From contig NC_084941.1 in assembly GCF_958298935.1 (NCBI RefSeq), positions 14,110,001 through 14,174,000 of the forward strand: a DNA stretch of 64,000 nucleotides, in the 5' to 3' direction. The first letter of the stretch is position 1. Each line of letters starts with the position of its first letter. The position numbers and the translations under genes were made by a program. This document shows, piece after piece, positions 45,572 through 57,519 of this stretch. Source of the stretch: Phragmites australis (lineage: Eukaryota; Streptophyta; Magnoliopsida; Poales; Poaceae). The notes beneath the pieces are model-generated. The model was not told where the DNA came from, ran no database searches, and saw nothing but the letters and a program-made list of their open reading frames with translations.

Positions 45572-48500
45572 TGTAACACCCAGTTTTAAAGTAACAAAAT
45601 CGGGCACAACACATGTATGCCAGTATCAAATTTCCATACATGTGCTACATCATCAGGGTATCATCACAGTGTCAATATAATAATAACATTACTAAACTTA
45701 TTACAAAAGGAGCCAAGGGTCAAAAAGAAAATACAGCGGAACAAAACAGATCTTCAGCGCCAGCGGGGCTTCCATCTTCCAGAGGCGTCGACCTGGGGCA
45801 CTCCAGCCTAGAACAGCAACTCCAGATCAAAGTCGTCCTCTTTGAAGGTAGCAGCTTTATTGACGGCTTCTGAATAGCAAAAGGGAAGCAAAAGAAGGGG
45901 CAATGGGTGTGACTACAAAAATATACTTCGCAAGTGTAGGGAAAACATGCTATGGTGCTCAAGTCAAGGAAAGGATAGACACATGTTAACTGCACTAAGC
46001 AACTATGAACTATGACTTCAACATCAGGCATCCTAGTTACTAGGTGAATAGTCAACTATAACAAAAAGGAGTGACTCATCGGATTCCATCTGACTACAAG
46101 GACTCACAAGGTAATTCCATTACCCGACTACCCAATAGCCATACCAAACCCTGATCCCATCTAATCCCGAAGAAGTCCAACTTCGCTATTGTCCGTGAGC
46201 ACGGGTGATCGACCAGGTTGATACTCTGCAGAGTTTGCATAGCTTTCCCCATGAGTCATGATTCCTGTGTTGCTTCACACTTCTGGGGTGTGGAGTCGGG
46301 GTCTCATTACAAGGCCTCTACAAAGCTCCCACTAAACCTGTAGGCACCAACTGAGGTTTCACTGCTAATATATGATTCGATCGCTGTAGAAGCCCCCTCT
46401 TGTGCCACTTAACCGTCCAACGGTGCCCACATAATTAGAGGTGTGGCTAGTTAGTTGGCTAGACCGTACCCATATAGGCCTCGTAGTTGTGCAAAAATAA
46501 CTTGGTTACATATTCAAGAATCGGTCCTTAGGACCCCACACAGGAACAACCACAACCAACTGTGCACTACAGGCACACGTGCATTCCTGTACCATCATCA
46601 AACAACCATTCTGTTGGGATCCCTATACCATGTTGCTACAAAATTACCATTCCCAATTCTTGTTGCATAATCATTAGTCAATATTAACATTTTTCCCAAC
46701 CACGACTACACTAGCATATTCTACCCATTTTATCATGACTTAACAACGGTGACAAGGAATAGTCATTCAAAAACTAGTAAACCCTAACATAGTATTTCAA
46801 TTTAGACAAGCATGTATTTGAAGGATAAACATCTACACATGAATCCTAAAATAGGGGTGAAATGCTTAAGGACACTTGCCTTCGGTGGAGGGTTGCTCAA
46901 AATCCTCGCAAGCTTCAACTTAGAGATTACCGGACTGCTCACCTCCTAAGCGATACACTGGAAAAAGCACACAAAGAAAAACTCTAAGAACAGTACACCA
47001 TATAGTACTAAAACTAGGTAAAAAAAAAACCCTATAAAAAGATTCTACATGTCGCTATGAACATTTGGGTGCAAAAATCGCCTAAATCGGAGCTACAAGC
47101 AAAAAGTATTGAGCTTTTGAAGTTCCAGAGGCTTAACTCCAAATTTTACTTGATTTTTAGAGAATAAACCGAATTGATTTATACTGAAAATTCCATTTAC
47201 GACCGGATTAGTTTTCAATGGAAAAGCTCATGGAAAATGTCCACGGGCTCATGGGCCATGTCCTAAAATGCTGGTCCATGTCCACGGTGGACCAGTTATG
47301 AAGTGATGAAGGGGTATGCGATCAGGATCGCTAGATCAAGATCGAACAGCTCGAGGTGATGGAGGGGGGTTTGAACTCGGGCCAGCGGTACTGCACAGGG
47401 TCGGTGGCTAGCTGACAGCAGCACACAGCTGGAGCTTCGCCAGAGTTCGCACGGAAACACGCGTCCGGCCTCAGAACTCGATGGGGAAATACACATAAGA
47501 GAGAGGATAACATGGGGTGTCTCACCACGGGCTCATGATGGCAGAGAAGGGCGGTGGACGATCAGCGTTAGAGAGGAGCGGCCGATGGAGCACGTGGTTG
47601 GTGAGGACGATGCTCCGGTGATGGAGAGAGGTCGAGGAGCGGTGCAGCCGAACCCACGAACACTTGAGCACATGGGAAAAGGATCGGAATGGTCAACAAA
47701 TGCTCATCTACGGCAAATTGAAGTGGGGAGATACTCACTTGAGTTGGGGAAGAACACGGCACTGATGATGAATTCGTGCGTGAAAAAGAGGGGTAAGCGG
47801 GGGGGGGGGGAAACGTTTGGAACCTCGCACAGAAGGAGATAGAAGGCTTAAATACCTGAGAGAGAGAGGAACAGGCGAATTTGAAAGGATTTGGCCAGTG
47901 GCCCTAATTGGAAATAATGTGGCGGTTTCCAAGATTTGGAGGGCCATTCAAGGGGAACGGCCGGATCTTGGCCATGCGCTTTGATTGGTGAGTTAAGGTG
48001 CGGCGTGGTGCCGATTTGAAATGGTGGCGGGATTTGGGGCGGTCGGGTTCGGGCGGCGGGAGGAAGAGGAAGGGGAGCCGACGGGCGGCGGCTCGGCTCT
48101 GTTGGCTTGTCCCGGGCCCACAGAGAGAGATAGATAGAGAGAGAGAGAGAGAGGCGGGTGGGGAGCGGCTCGGGGCGGGGAGCCGGCTGGGCCCACAGAG
48201 AGAGATAGAGATAGAGAGAGAGAGAGAGAGAGAGGCGGGTGGGGAGCGGCTCGGGGCGGGGAGCCGGCTGGGCTGGGCGGGGCCCACCTGGCGACGGGTG
48301 AAGGTGGGGAGGGGCGCGGCCCATGCGGGGTAGTGGAGAAAGAGAGGGGGATTGGGCCGGAGAAAGAGATTCGGCCCGGGAGCAAAATTTGAATTTTGAA
48401 ACCCTTTTCAATTTAGATTTTGAACCATTTTCAAAAAGGGTTTTAAACAAGCGACTTCTAGCGAATTTTGCAAACTTTTTCCACACATAAAAAACCTATT

Positions 48501-48654
48501 GCAACTATGACAGCATGAATGCATCAAACATATATAACCTATGTCAAATTTAAATTTAAAAATTAATTTCTTCTATAGAACAAACGTTGCAACTCCTATT
48601 TAATTTCTAACAAAATTTTAAACTATTACAAAAATTGAAATTTAGGGTGTTACA
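45572..48654 (-). repeat. 5' LTR of the gypsy element
   Basis: 3083 bp with TGTAACACCC and GGGTGTTACA ends, homologous to 20896-23931. A GC-rich part near the right end includes two copies of an approximately 80-bp unit (48118-48275) with GA/GATA microsatellite, followed by GGCGGGTGGGGAGCGGCTCG. Long minus-strand open frames (47848-48486) lie in this GC-rich part. Confidence 0.88.
48118..48275. repeat. tandem duplication with GA/GATA microsatellite
   Basis: GGGCCCACAGAGAGAGATAG starts each of two units that end GGGGCGGGGAGCCGGCTGGG. They differ mainly in the length of the (GA)n run. The solo LTR does not show this duplication. Confidence 0.85.
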
Positions 48655-49938
48655 TAAGTTCACCCCACAATCCATTTGTTTGTGGAATGATCAAACACAC
48701 TATCTTTGATCTCAGTCCCATAGTCTATGGGGTGATCTAATCCCAATACAGATTTGTCACAGATGATAAGTTAAGTTTCTATCTGTACCTCAGTTGGATG
48801 TTAAAATTGTTCAAGATTTGATGTGAGTGTTACTTGTCAATATATGTGCAGTATGTATCCTAAGTAAAACGATTTTTTTTTTATGTTCTGGTGGACCTTC
48901 ATCAATTTTGTTTTAGTTACATCACATTACATATGTCCAGCATAGATGAAGCTGAAATAGCAACTCAAATTTTTCTTTGATTGCCATGTAACAGCTATGT
49001 GTTTGTTCAATGACCTTAGGTGCCTAGGGGATGGTGTTGTTCCTATGTGTGAGTCAACAGTCCGTTAGCTTGGTGTCAATTTTGGTAAGGTTGAGTATGT
49101 ATTTTTCGCTGCTGTTAGGGCCACCACTGTTGACTGTTACTATCTAGTGAACCATGTCCTCTAATCTTCATCCCTGAAGGAAACTTCTCTATTGTTGTCC
49201 ATGAAAATGGAGATATATTTGTGAATTGCAAGACTTGGTTTAATTATCATTGTCTATTGAACAAGGGCAAATATTTTGGGCCCAGTAAGCTCTTTTTTGG
49301 TGATACTGGTAAAACACAGGAAGGATGGTGATGATGGATCCTCCTTGAAGGAGGTGAAGAATCCTAAGAAGTAGGGTGGCAATCCTTTGTTCAATTAGTG
49401 AATCGGAGAACTACCTTTGCCTTTGTATATAGCTAATGTGTGTTAACTTGTGAACTACTTTGTGTCTGTATATAGCTTCTGTATGCGTGTGAACTGCTTT
49501 TGTATTTGTAAATATACTATATGAATGTATTATCATTATCTTCTAATTGTTTTGGTTATCTTCTAATTTTTTTCTAATATTGAGAGGGATTGAGATAACC
49601 GCAGTACCAAAAATTGTTCACTTGGAGGGGGGGGGGGTTATCAGAAATGTTTCTTAGGTACAGTCATTTTTGATATTGAACTTATAAGAAATGGCTCCAT
49701 ACTGGAACCGTGACCGATAACGCCATTATCCGAAATGGCTCCATATTGGAACCGTGTCTGATAATTCCCTATCCAAAACGTCTCTATCTAGGAACCATGA
49801 CCTAATGTCCTATTCAAAATGGTTCCACACCAGTTTCTATTAATTCTATTTATCATAAACACTACAGTGGAAACGGTTGCAACACCATGGCGGATGAGGT
49901 GTTAGAAACCATTTCGGATGACTCATTCTGTAGTAGTG
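48655..49938. mobile_element. CACTA right end and adjacent interior
   Basis: The stretch ends at TCTGTAGTAGTG (49938), a CACTA right terminus. It is preceded from about 49655 by repeats of GAAATGGCTCCATA-TGGAACCGTG and variants, a subterminal array distinct from the CCGGT-type arrays elsewhere. 48655-49600 has short exon-like pieces but no protein I can name. The left end was not found; it may have been separated by the gypsy insertion. Confidence 0.6.
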
Positions 49939-50339
49939 GCCGAAGGTGAGAAAGGGTGGTGGTGCAGGACTGTGAGAGGCGGCCGGGCAGCGCGGATGAG
50001 TGGCGGCATACGAGCGCTCGAACAAAATGTGGAACAAACGATCAATATGTGTCAAACGATAGGACATGTGGGGTGCAAAAAACGCTAACATCGGAAGGTC
50101 CGTTGACAGCACTTGAGAAAATGCCAGAAAAAGAGTCAGAGAGCTCGGGGAATAGTGCTCATTTGAGACGATGGACACCGGATGATAGGATGTAAGCACC
50201 GGACAAATTGCTGGATAAAGGCATTCTGCTGATTTAAAAAAAAATCCAGACAAATGCACAGAATCTAAATACAGTGCACAGAACAAGACAACACCGGATT
50301 GTTTGCTACGGATGAAGACGGATGGAAACGGTCGAGATA

Positions 50340-50490
50340 ACCCCCAAACTGTTTTCACTTTCACATTTTCTCAGCCAGACGAAAGCAAAAACAGGATAGA
50401 CAGGAACGTTAAAAAACAAAAATGGATTGGAAAAAACGGGATATGACACTAGGATGGGGCGGGAGTTTCCCGTTCTGTTTTCATCCCTAG
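50340..50490. mobile_element. Ac/Ds-like hAT right end
   Basis: The sequence ends TTTTCATCCCTAG (50478-50490), matching the 11-bp Ac/Ds terminus TTTCATCCCTA. Just inside are GGGCGGGAGTTTCCCGTTC and AAAACGGGATATGA, like the ACGGGAT-rich subterminal sequence of Ac. The left terminus was not found, so the full element is undefined. Confidence 0.6.
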
Positions 50491-51529
50491 TTACAATTGC
50501 ATAGCTTCACATTCAGCAAATTGGCCCCACCCCACATTTTTCTTCACGCTCTGCTCGTGAAAAGCCACCCTGCTAGAAGCCACCCCGCCAAAATTCATTT
50601 TGCATATGTTTTGCTTTACAAAATTTTGTGCACCAAAAACCACCCTGCCAGACAGCCACCCAAAATGATATGCAAAATGTCTATTTTGTGCCTACCTTCC
50701 CAAAATCTTCCCTGGATGTGCCACACCACAACAATGGTGTTTTGGTAAACAACTGAGGGCAACCAGCAAAATATAAATCTTCCCCTCGCTGCCATCCCCA
50801 ATCTTCCCCTCGTTGTTCCTTACCCATCCCCAATCTTTCCCTCACCGTCATCCCCAATCTTCCCCTGATCATTCCCTATCATGTCCCCTTCTCCCTCCCA
50901 ATGACCACTGATGACCGATCTTTCTCCGTCCCAAGACCCCGATGGCACCAGGGCGGAAGGTGCCACTAATTCAAGGGAAGTTGGCAGGTTGTAGGTTGAT
51001 GAAAGACTGGGGCGGTTGGTTTTTTTCTTGCTTTTTAATGTTGTTTCCTTGCTTGATTTAGCCGTTGACATGTTGAAGAATGTTGAATTCAGATGTTTAT
51101 AGCTTATTTGTTTGACCCATTGAAGAGGCTACCAGCTAGGTAGCTCATTAGTCACAACCATCTCCAATTAGCTTGTTCTGCCTTAAATAATGTATATCAA
51201 TATTGTTGCTTACATTAGTTACGTGTAAATCATTATTAACTGCAATTGTACCTTTCTCTTTTGAATATTGAAACAATGATGATTATGCATATGAAATTCT
51301 TCATACTAGTCAAATGCAAACAGAGCTTGGATGCACACACACAGTAGTGCTATTTTAACTTGAAATTGTATTTAAAGCTCACTGCACACACAGTACTGCT
51401 ATATACTTGGATGCTTACATTGAGTTGACTTGCTTCTACATGCATTTCAAACAAACAATCTTATACTTATTTGTTTTTTACGAATATATAGAAGCTCCAC
51501 TTATCGAATATGACAAAACGAGGGCTCAA
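50491..51529. other. non-coding, no gene seen
   Basis: Contains repeated CCACCCTGCCA/CCACCCCGCCA and CCCCAATCTTCCCCT words (50565-50880). These give long but low-complexity minus-strand ORFs that I do not regard as genes. 51070-51500 is AT-rich. It may be the leader of the CACTA gene that follows. Confidence 0.4.
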
Positions 51530-53890
51530 ACTAAGTGTTGCAAAGACTTGGTGTCACTACATTAGCATCAATAGTTAACAATACATTTCGAAAGAGCAAG
51601 GGTAGTGGTCTCGAAGATTCAGGTTCTTTGTATGACCATCAAGAGAACGAGGACTCTCAACAAGAGGAAGTTGATAAGGTATTAATCCTTCTTTGCACGT
51701 GCAAGTTTGTGCTATCACTGTTGTAGTGTTATTTCTCATTAGCTTTGATTATGTAATTTGTTTAATTTGGATCTAATTCTTCTTATATTCTGCCTATTGA
51801 GGCCTCACTGATTTACAAGGATCTACCTAATAAGGCATATTGGCAGCATGTTTGTTGGAGGAGCAAGAGCATCAAAGAGAGTGGTGCCACTTGAGCAACA
51901 AGCGCAACCTACTAAAGTCACTAGGTAGAAGACAAGGGAATTGACTTCAACTGAGGAAGTTTTCCATGGTAAGAGTCCAGATTCACAAGAAGTGCCCACC
52001 TTAAGCCTGTATACTGCCACACACGATGCATTGGTATCTGCTAATTCTCCAACCCAACATGAGGACCAGATCCAAATGAGCGGTAAAGGCAAGTGATTGT
52101 ATCTCCTTTGTGAAAGGCAAATATTCTTTACACTATTGCAAATAGCAACTAAATAATTTACACTACATCTACGAATGTAATTTTGTCAGGTGCACCAACT
52201 GCCAGTACATAACAAGGGAAAAGGGCAAGAAGAATGGGGAAAGATCTTGATAGGATTAGTAGAGGGTTGTGCAGCAAGATTGCAATCCATATTTTGAAGG
52301 GAAGAGATGGTCGGAGGCACCTGTGCAAGCTACAAAGCTTGCATTAGAGGGTGGGACCATACTTAGCCAGCATTTATCAATCCTTCCATACTGGAAGGGG
52401 TACAAGAAGAATGAGTCTCATCTTATAAACTACATTGGCAAAGCTGCTGTAAGTATATCAACTCTTGGCCAAAAGTGAAGTCAATTTCTATTTTACTTGT
52501 TCTATGAAAGTTCATTCTATCCTTTGCATTCTCTTTTTCTAATGTTCATGCTCTTTACCAGGGCCAATTTACCATAGACACCACTAGTAAGGCAGTGAGA
52601 AATGCATGTGCTGATATGCTAAAGGGTGGACAATGATAGATGAGGTACAGGCTGAAAAAACAGTACTTTAATGGTGTACTAACAAATGAAGTGAGAACCA
52701 CATCGCCTGTGAAGTGTATGACTGACGCCCAATGGAGAGAACTAGTGGAGATGTGGTCAAGCTCAAACAATAAGGTATGAGCCTTGTTCAACCAAGTTTC
52801 AGATTTGGATTCCTCCTATGTTACAAATGTTGTTTGTCAGTCAGGTAAAAAATGTGCAACCAAAAAACCATTTTTTTAGAACACTTAAATTTAAAATGAA
52901 CCCGAACATATGGATTAATGGTTAATCAAGATGTTTGCTACTAAACCGCACACTTTCTATTTAATGAAGTTTGAACATTCTTTGGATGTCACATGCATAT
53001 ATGGCGTTGTTGCTTCTAAATGTTGTATCATATTTACATGAAAATGGAATCCCTGGAGTGTTTTTTAGTATTTAGTATTTTTATTAGTCTATCTTACACA
53101 AATGTATCATCTGTAGGACAAGTGCATCAAAAACCAATTGAATTGTGAGAATGTCCAGTTCCAGCAGCGGACAGGCTCTTAGTGCTACATTGCACAGACC
53201 CATGTCATGGTAAGAAACTAAACAAATGATGTTTGTGATCACTACTCATGAAATCATGATCATGTTACAATCTAATAGTTTGAAATTGTTTGCACATCAT
53301 TTTAGAAGCAAGACGAATATAAAGATGCAGGCCCACCATGATTGACCTTTTCAAGGATTGCCATTGTAGCAAGAACATTGGTTTTAGTGAGCGAGTAAAG
53401 AAAACTATTGTAAGTCCTTGTTTCCTTTTTTTTCCTTTTCTACATGAAGTACACCTGAAAAAATCTGAGTACAAGATGGAAGTTTGAGTTGTAATCCTTC
53501 TATTGCTAGGCTGATACGAAAGCAATCATGGCCGAACCAGTACAAGCTGGACAGGAACCAAAGTCTGCTACTCAAGCTGTTTCTCAAGTTTTGCAATCAA
53601 GTACATTTCTTCAAATGTGGTCCTTTAGTTAGCCTCCAAGAAAAACTCTAGAGGTGGCATTTCTTCACAGGTAGAAGAGCTTAAGCTGAACTTGAGACCG
53701 AGAAACAAGGAGTAGCAGAACTTCGACAACAAATTGATGCTCAGCAGCAAGAGTTGGATACCTTAAAGAAGCAGGCACAAGAATAAGAAACAACAATGAA
53801 AAACCCGTTAGAAGAGATTGACAGTTTGAAGACAGCACAATAAACTACTGCTCTCCTTCATCAACTTCTAAGCTTCAGTCAGGGTTAGGT
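51530..53890 (+). pseudogene. CACTA transposase-associated protein (Transposase_24/TNPA-like), multi-exon
   Basis: Exon-like blocks with GT...AG-type edges occur at about 51535-51678 (acidic Gln/Glu-rich), 51804-52094, 52190-52450, 52560-52773, 53117-53210 and 53300-53890. The central ones read FEGKRWSEAP-QATKLALE-GTILSQH-ILPYWKGYKK, then FTIDTTSKAVRNACADML, YFNGVLTNEV and MTDAQWRELVEMWSS, then KNQLNCENVQFQQRTGS. These follow the plant Ptta/En/Spm (Transposase_24) pattern. The last block is a coiled-coil (EKQGVAELRQQIDAQQQELDTL). Several stops and shifts are present. In CACTA elements the second protein binds subterminal repeats. The ends of the parent element are not fixed. Confidence 0.72.
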
Positions 53891-54129
53891 GCATCTACTC
53901 CCTAAATTTCTAGGTTCTGCTTATCAGCCTGATGTAGCTCCAACTGTTGGTGAACTATTGTGGTTTCTATTTCCATATTTTTGAGACCTGGGAAACAGTA
54001 TATTCTATGAACTTGTGGCTATTTCATTCTATCTAGGGTCTGTGAACATTATTATTGTATTTTGGTCCTTGAGAGCTATGCAATTGTTAAATCATATGAA
54101 CTATGGAATTAGGGCCTATAAACTAATGT

Positions 54130-54530
54130 TGACACTCAAATTTGGCTCGGGTTAAAATTAGTGCAAACACTGATAGTCTGGTGATAGCTTGTTTTAAATG
54201 CAAGATCATCCGGTGAGTTCAAATTAGAGTTTACTCTTTGACTTTTAGTCTGGTGAATACTCTCGTGTCATCACCAAATTAGCCAGTGTATAGAAGATGG
54301 AGGAGAGGAGTTGCAACGGAAGTTTGTGAACACTGGACAAAGAGCAAAACTCTGGTAGGTCATAGGAACATCCGGTGTTAAGAAGGATTTTCCGAAATGC
54401 TTGTGAGTAATTGTACGACATAAACATAAAACTTCAGTGCTAGCATTTTGTTCACGCCGATTTATCCGGTGAGGAGGGCCTCAAAATAGGCTGAGACCAC
54501 ATTACTTGGGCTCAGCAATCAACATAGACT
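54130..54530. repeat. Sirevirus-like LTR fragment
   Basis: Contains ATCATCCGGTGA, GGAACATCCGGTG and GATTTATCCGGTGAGG words like those at 1620-1865, in AT-rich context. No boundaries or coding. Confidence 0.4.
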
Positions 54531-54539
54531 CAGCAATCA

Positions 54540-54905
54540 CATGGGCCTTTCGCTAAATTATGACAACAAAACTCGTCACACCATTTTTTCACGTCAAATC
54601 CATGTCACTAGGTTGCAGAATTTATGATGATCGCTATCCATGTGGCAACACCGCATCCACCAACTTGTGATATTTTTTGTTTCAATAGTGATGATGCATA
54701 ACGTCATAAAAGTAATGATGATACAATATCATCATAATTTCTATGACAAAAAAGCTTTAATTCATCACTAAATTTGATTAGAGACGCAAGAAAGGTGACT
54801 AACAAATTTTAGTCATACAATCATCACAAATTTCATGCCACGACAGATATTCAATAATCAGTTACGAAGCTTATGGTCACGGAATAGAAAATTTGTTGTG
54901 GTGTT
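54540..54905. other. non-coding, repetitive
   Basis: Dense GATGATA/CATCATAA/TCATCAC words in both orientations suggest the subterminal end of a DNA transposon, possibly the hAT or a MULE element, but no terminus was fixed. Confidence 0.35.
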
Positions 54906-55430
54906 AGTCTTATTGTCAGTGACAACTTGAACAGCTTTATCTTTTCCAATGTCCATAATTCGCTTCTCTAACAAATGAGCTAGCATCACTGGATCATGAA
55001 CTTCATTGATGTGTCAACTGACTCCAAGAAGAAAGTTCCCTCTGGACTATTGAGAAGGAAGTTGATCAAATGGTGCCCCCTCCTATCCGTCCATCCATCT
55101 AACATCAATGTGCAATCATATTGCTTCCACGCCTCGTCATGCTTCTTCCTCAAATCATATATCTCCTTAAGTACCTTCTCAAGCAATGCCTCCCTAAGCT
55201 ACTAGTAGTAGGAGGATTCTATCCAAAACCATATTGTTCAGTGGCCTCTATAGCAATCTCAAACTACCTAGAATTTGTGGCATTGAATGGTATGCCACAC
55301 TTATAAAAGAACTTGGCCCACTTCAAGTTGACAACATCTTTTTCTTCCTTTGTTCTCATGCTAGATTGAATAGTGATTTGAGAAGGACCCTTTGAATGTC
55401 TTTCTTCCACAAATTCTTTGGGTGTTCACC
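54906..55430 (-). pseudogene. hAT transposase fragment (DUF659 region)
   Basis: Reading leftward: MRTKEEKDVVNLKWAKFFYK-GIPFNATNSRQFEI-like blocks near 55370-55240, then 55186-54986 with LEKVLKEIYDLRKKHDEAWK, CTLMLDGWTDRRGHHLINFL and SPEGTFFLESVD, then IMDIGKDKAVQVVTDN near 54960-54915. These are the DUF659 hAT signatures with the GWTD catalytic-region motif. The blocks change frame, the BED zinc finger and C-terminal dimerisation domain are absent, and the C-terminal side stops at VTDN. Inactive. Confidence 0.82.
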
Positions 55431-55440
55431 GAAGAATTGA

Positions 55441-56006
55441 ATGAAGTGTGTATTTAGTTGCCTGAATTTGCTACAACCTAGCTCACTGGATGCATATAAT
55501 CTTAGGGAGAAGCGTCTTTGGTTGTTCCATCCACTATTTCAGTCTAGCTTGACGGATGCAAATATACGGCTTCAACCTAGCCCTGGAGTGATTCTCGATT
55601 TGAGCTTCACTCTGCAACTTGGCTCGGCAGATGTAGGCTCCTACGAGCAATCAATCATAATCACAAATCTTGCATCCACTAAAGTGGTCTCAGATCCGGT
55701 TAACAAAACAAAACTCAACTTAGTTTATTTAGACAGATACAACGAATCAAAACCTCTTCTTTCCAACAAATATGATTATGCTCAGCCTGCTTCTGCTCAG
55801 CCAGACCATGCGATGCAGCTCTACAAAACGCCATCTGAGGAACAAAACACACCCCAATAGACTTGGTCTTGGACTCCTTTCTTATTAGAGCATTGAACCC
55901 CCCCCCCCTACCGAATAGGTATCACACCTTACCGAACATGTAGGTACCATCATGAAAAAATTGGTTCCTAGTAGTGATTTGAAGGAAACATTGGTTATGA
56001 AAAGGT
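55441..56006 (+). other. unexplained 139-codon open frame and CACTA-like right end
   Basis: An open frame at 55441-55860 has unremarkable composition and no recognised domain; it begins directly after the hAT fragment. It contains (A/G)CTCGGCAGATG and AGCTTGACGGATGCA words that look like decayed LTR sequence. TTCCTAGTAGTG at 55965-55976 resembles a CACTA right terminus, with GTAGGTACCATCATG inside it. Confidence 0.25.
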
Positions 56007-57163
56007 CTCTATGATGGGAAAACCAATAGGTGTCTTGATATCGGTGTCGGTACAAAAAACGTACAATAATTATATTATCGTTGTTGGTTCTAAACGTCCC
56101 CCGGCCTCAAATGATTGAGTTGGTTAGAACCGAGTGACAATACCTTATCACTGTCGGTTCATGGTAAAACCAATATTGATACTATCATTGTCGGTTCATC
56201 ACATAAACTGACATGGATAAAGAATATATCACTGACGAGCCGGTTATGAATCGACAGTGATAAGGAAGATATCACTGCCAGGCTTGGTTATGAACCAGCT
56301 ATGTCGAATCCCGATCTTAGGATCCCCTATGCCTCCTGGATTAGTAGTTGATATACACATAATACAATAAAATAATACTAAACACATACTTCATATAAAT
56401 TAATTACTTGAAGATCCAAACAATGGTCTCATGGACTAGGATCCATGGCTGACTAGCCAGACAGGAAAGGCCAACACAGAACAAGGGGTGACAACCTAAT
56501 GCCACACACAACTTGGTTGTGGATGCAACCTCTACCCCAGGGAATAGCCATTCAAGAACAGCTTGATGGGTTCATCTTGAATGGGATCATCAATAAAGAA
56601 GGTGAGTTTCATCATAGGGACAATCTTAACCCTTCCTAGTCTTCCTTGTTATCAATGCAACCTTGTCATTTTCAAATGTTAATTGCAAACTTATGTGAAT
56701 GTGAATGAAGTGTGTATCTGACCGAAGTATGCATTTGGATGAAGTATCCTTTCAGATTGTGATATTTATCTATTGTTGCGCATGTTTGTTGTTTCAGAGG
56801 GCATGTGATGCAAATTCCTAAGGCTAGCCAGAAATGCAATTTTTTATTTCAGGATTTAAAATTATCACTGTCGGTTCATGTTAGAAGTTGATAGTGACAG
56901 TCATCTTGTTATAGTCAGTTCATCTAAGAAGCCAAAAGTGATGCATACACATATCATTGTCGGTTCATGTCATTAAATGATCATGATAATTATACTATCA
57001 TAATTGGTTGATGTCTCAAACAGGTAGTGATAATCGTACTATCACTGCCATTTCTGACATGAACTGATAGCGATAATTATTGATGGCACTTATTTACTAT
57101 CGATTAAAATACTGCTAGTGATGCTTGTTATGAACGATAGTGATATCCTTTTCTATAGTAGTG
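56007..57163. mobile_element. CACTA element, CCGGT/GTCGGTTCA-type arrays
   Basis: The right end TTTTCTATAGTAGTG (to 57163) is clear. Arrays of TCACTGTCGGTTCATG and variants occupy 56030-56300 and 56870-57150 in both orientations. The left end near 56007 (CTCTATGATGGGAAAACC) is a weak match, so the left boundary is tentative. The centre (56300-56860) is non-coding, with a TGTCGAATCCCGATCTTAGG start that may be a fragment of another retroelement. Confidence 0.6.
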
Positions 57164-57519
57164 ATATTCTTCAAAAAAACTATTTTAAAAGAAAAAATGT
57201 TCAATTTACCCCCTCAACTATTTAGTGCAACTAACACTACCATACAGGCTCATATCACATGGCTTCGAATCCTTGTCTAACATGGTTTTTCAGCCTTCAC
57301 GGTTGTATAGTTGATATAACGATTGATTATATCTAATGGGTAAAAAGTCATTTAGATAAATTGTTATCTCGAACGTTTCGACGCTGTAACCGTTAGAGAA
57401 AATGCGTCTAGGCTACTTGGTTCCAAAGCTTATGGCACTTTACCACTGAGGGCGGCAAAGTGGGATATATGTGGATTGTGGCGCCGACATCATCCACTGC
57501 ACTACCCTTAGCGCCGGCA
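57164..57519. other. non-coding, no gene seen
   Basis: Contains TTTACCCCCTCAACTATTTAGTGC at about 57206, a word frequent in grass repeats, and nothing else recognisable. Confidence 0.35.

Larger units (their letters stand above)
42641..48654 (-). mobile_element. Ty3/gypsy element with 3-kb LTR, truncated in RT
   Basis: Reading leftward on the minus strand: 5' LTR (45572-48654), Met-tRNA primer site (45551-45567), an extra open frame (45394 to about 44630), gag (44326-43585), zinc knuckle (about 43345), protease (43174-42953) and the start of the RT region (42904-42641, with FPDVFPEDLLGM and IYKRPYRM). RT core, RNase H, integrase and the 3' LTR are missing. The interior carries a few stops and one clear frameshift. 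The solo LTR at 20896-23931 is from the same family. Confidence 0.9.

Noticed and set aside
47848..48486. 212-codon minus-strand frame with Leu/Ser repeat runs as a real protein.
   Set aside because: The LSLSLSL runs are translations of the GA/GATA microsatellite within the LTR.
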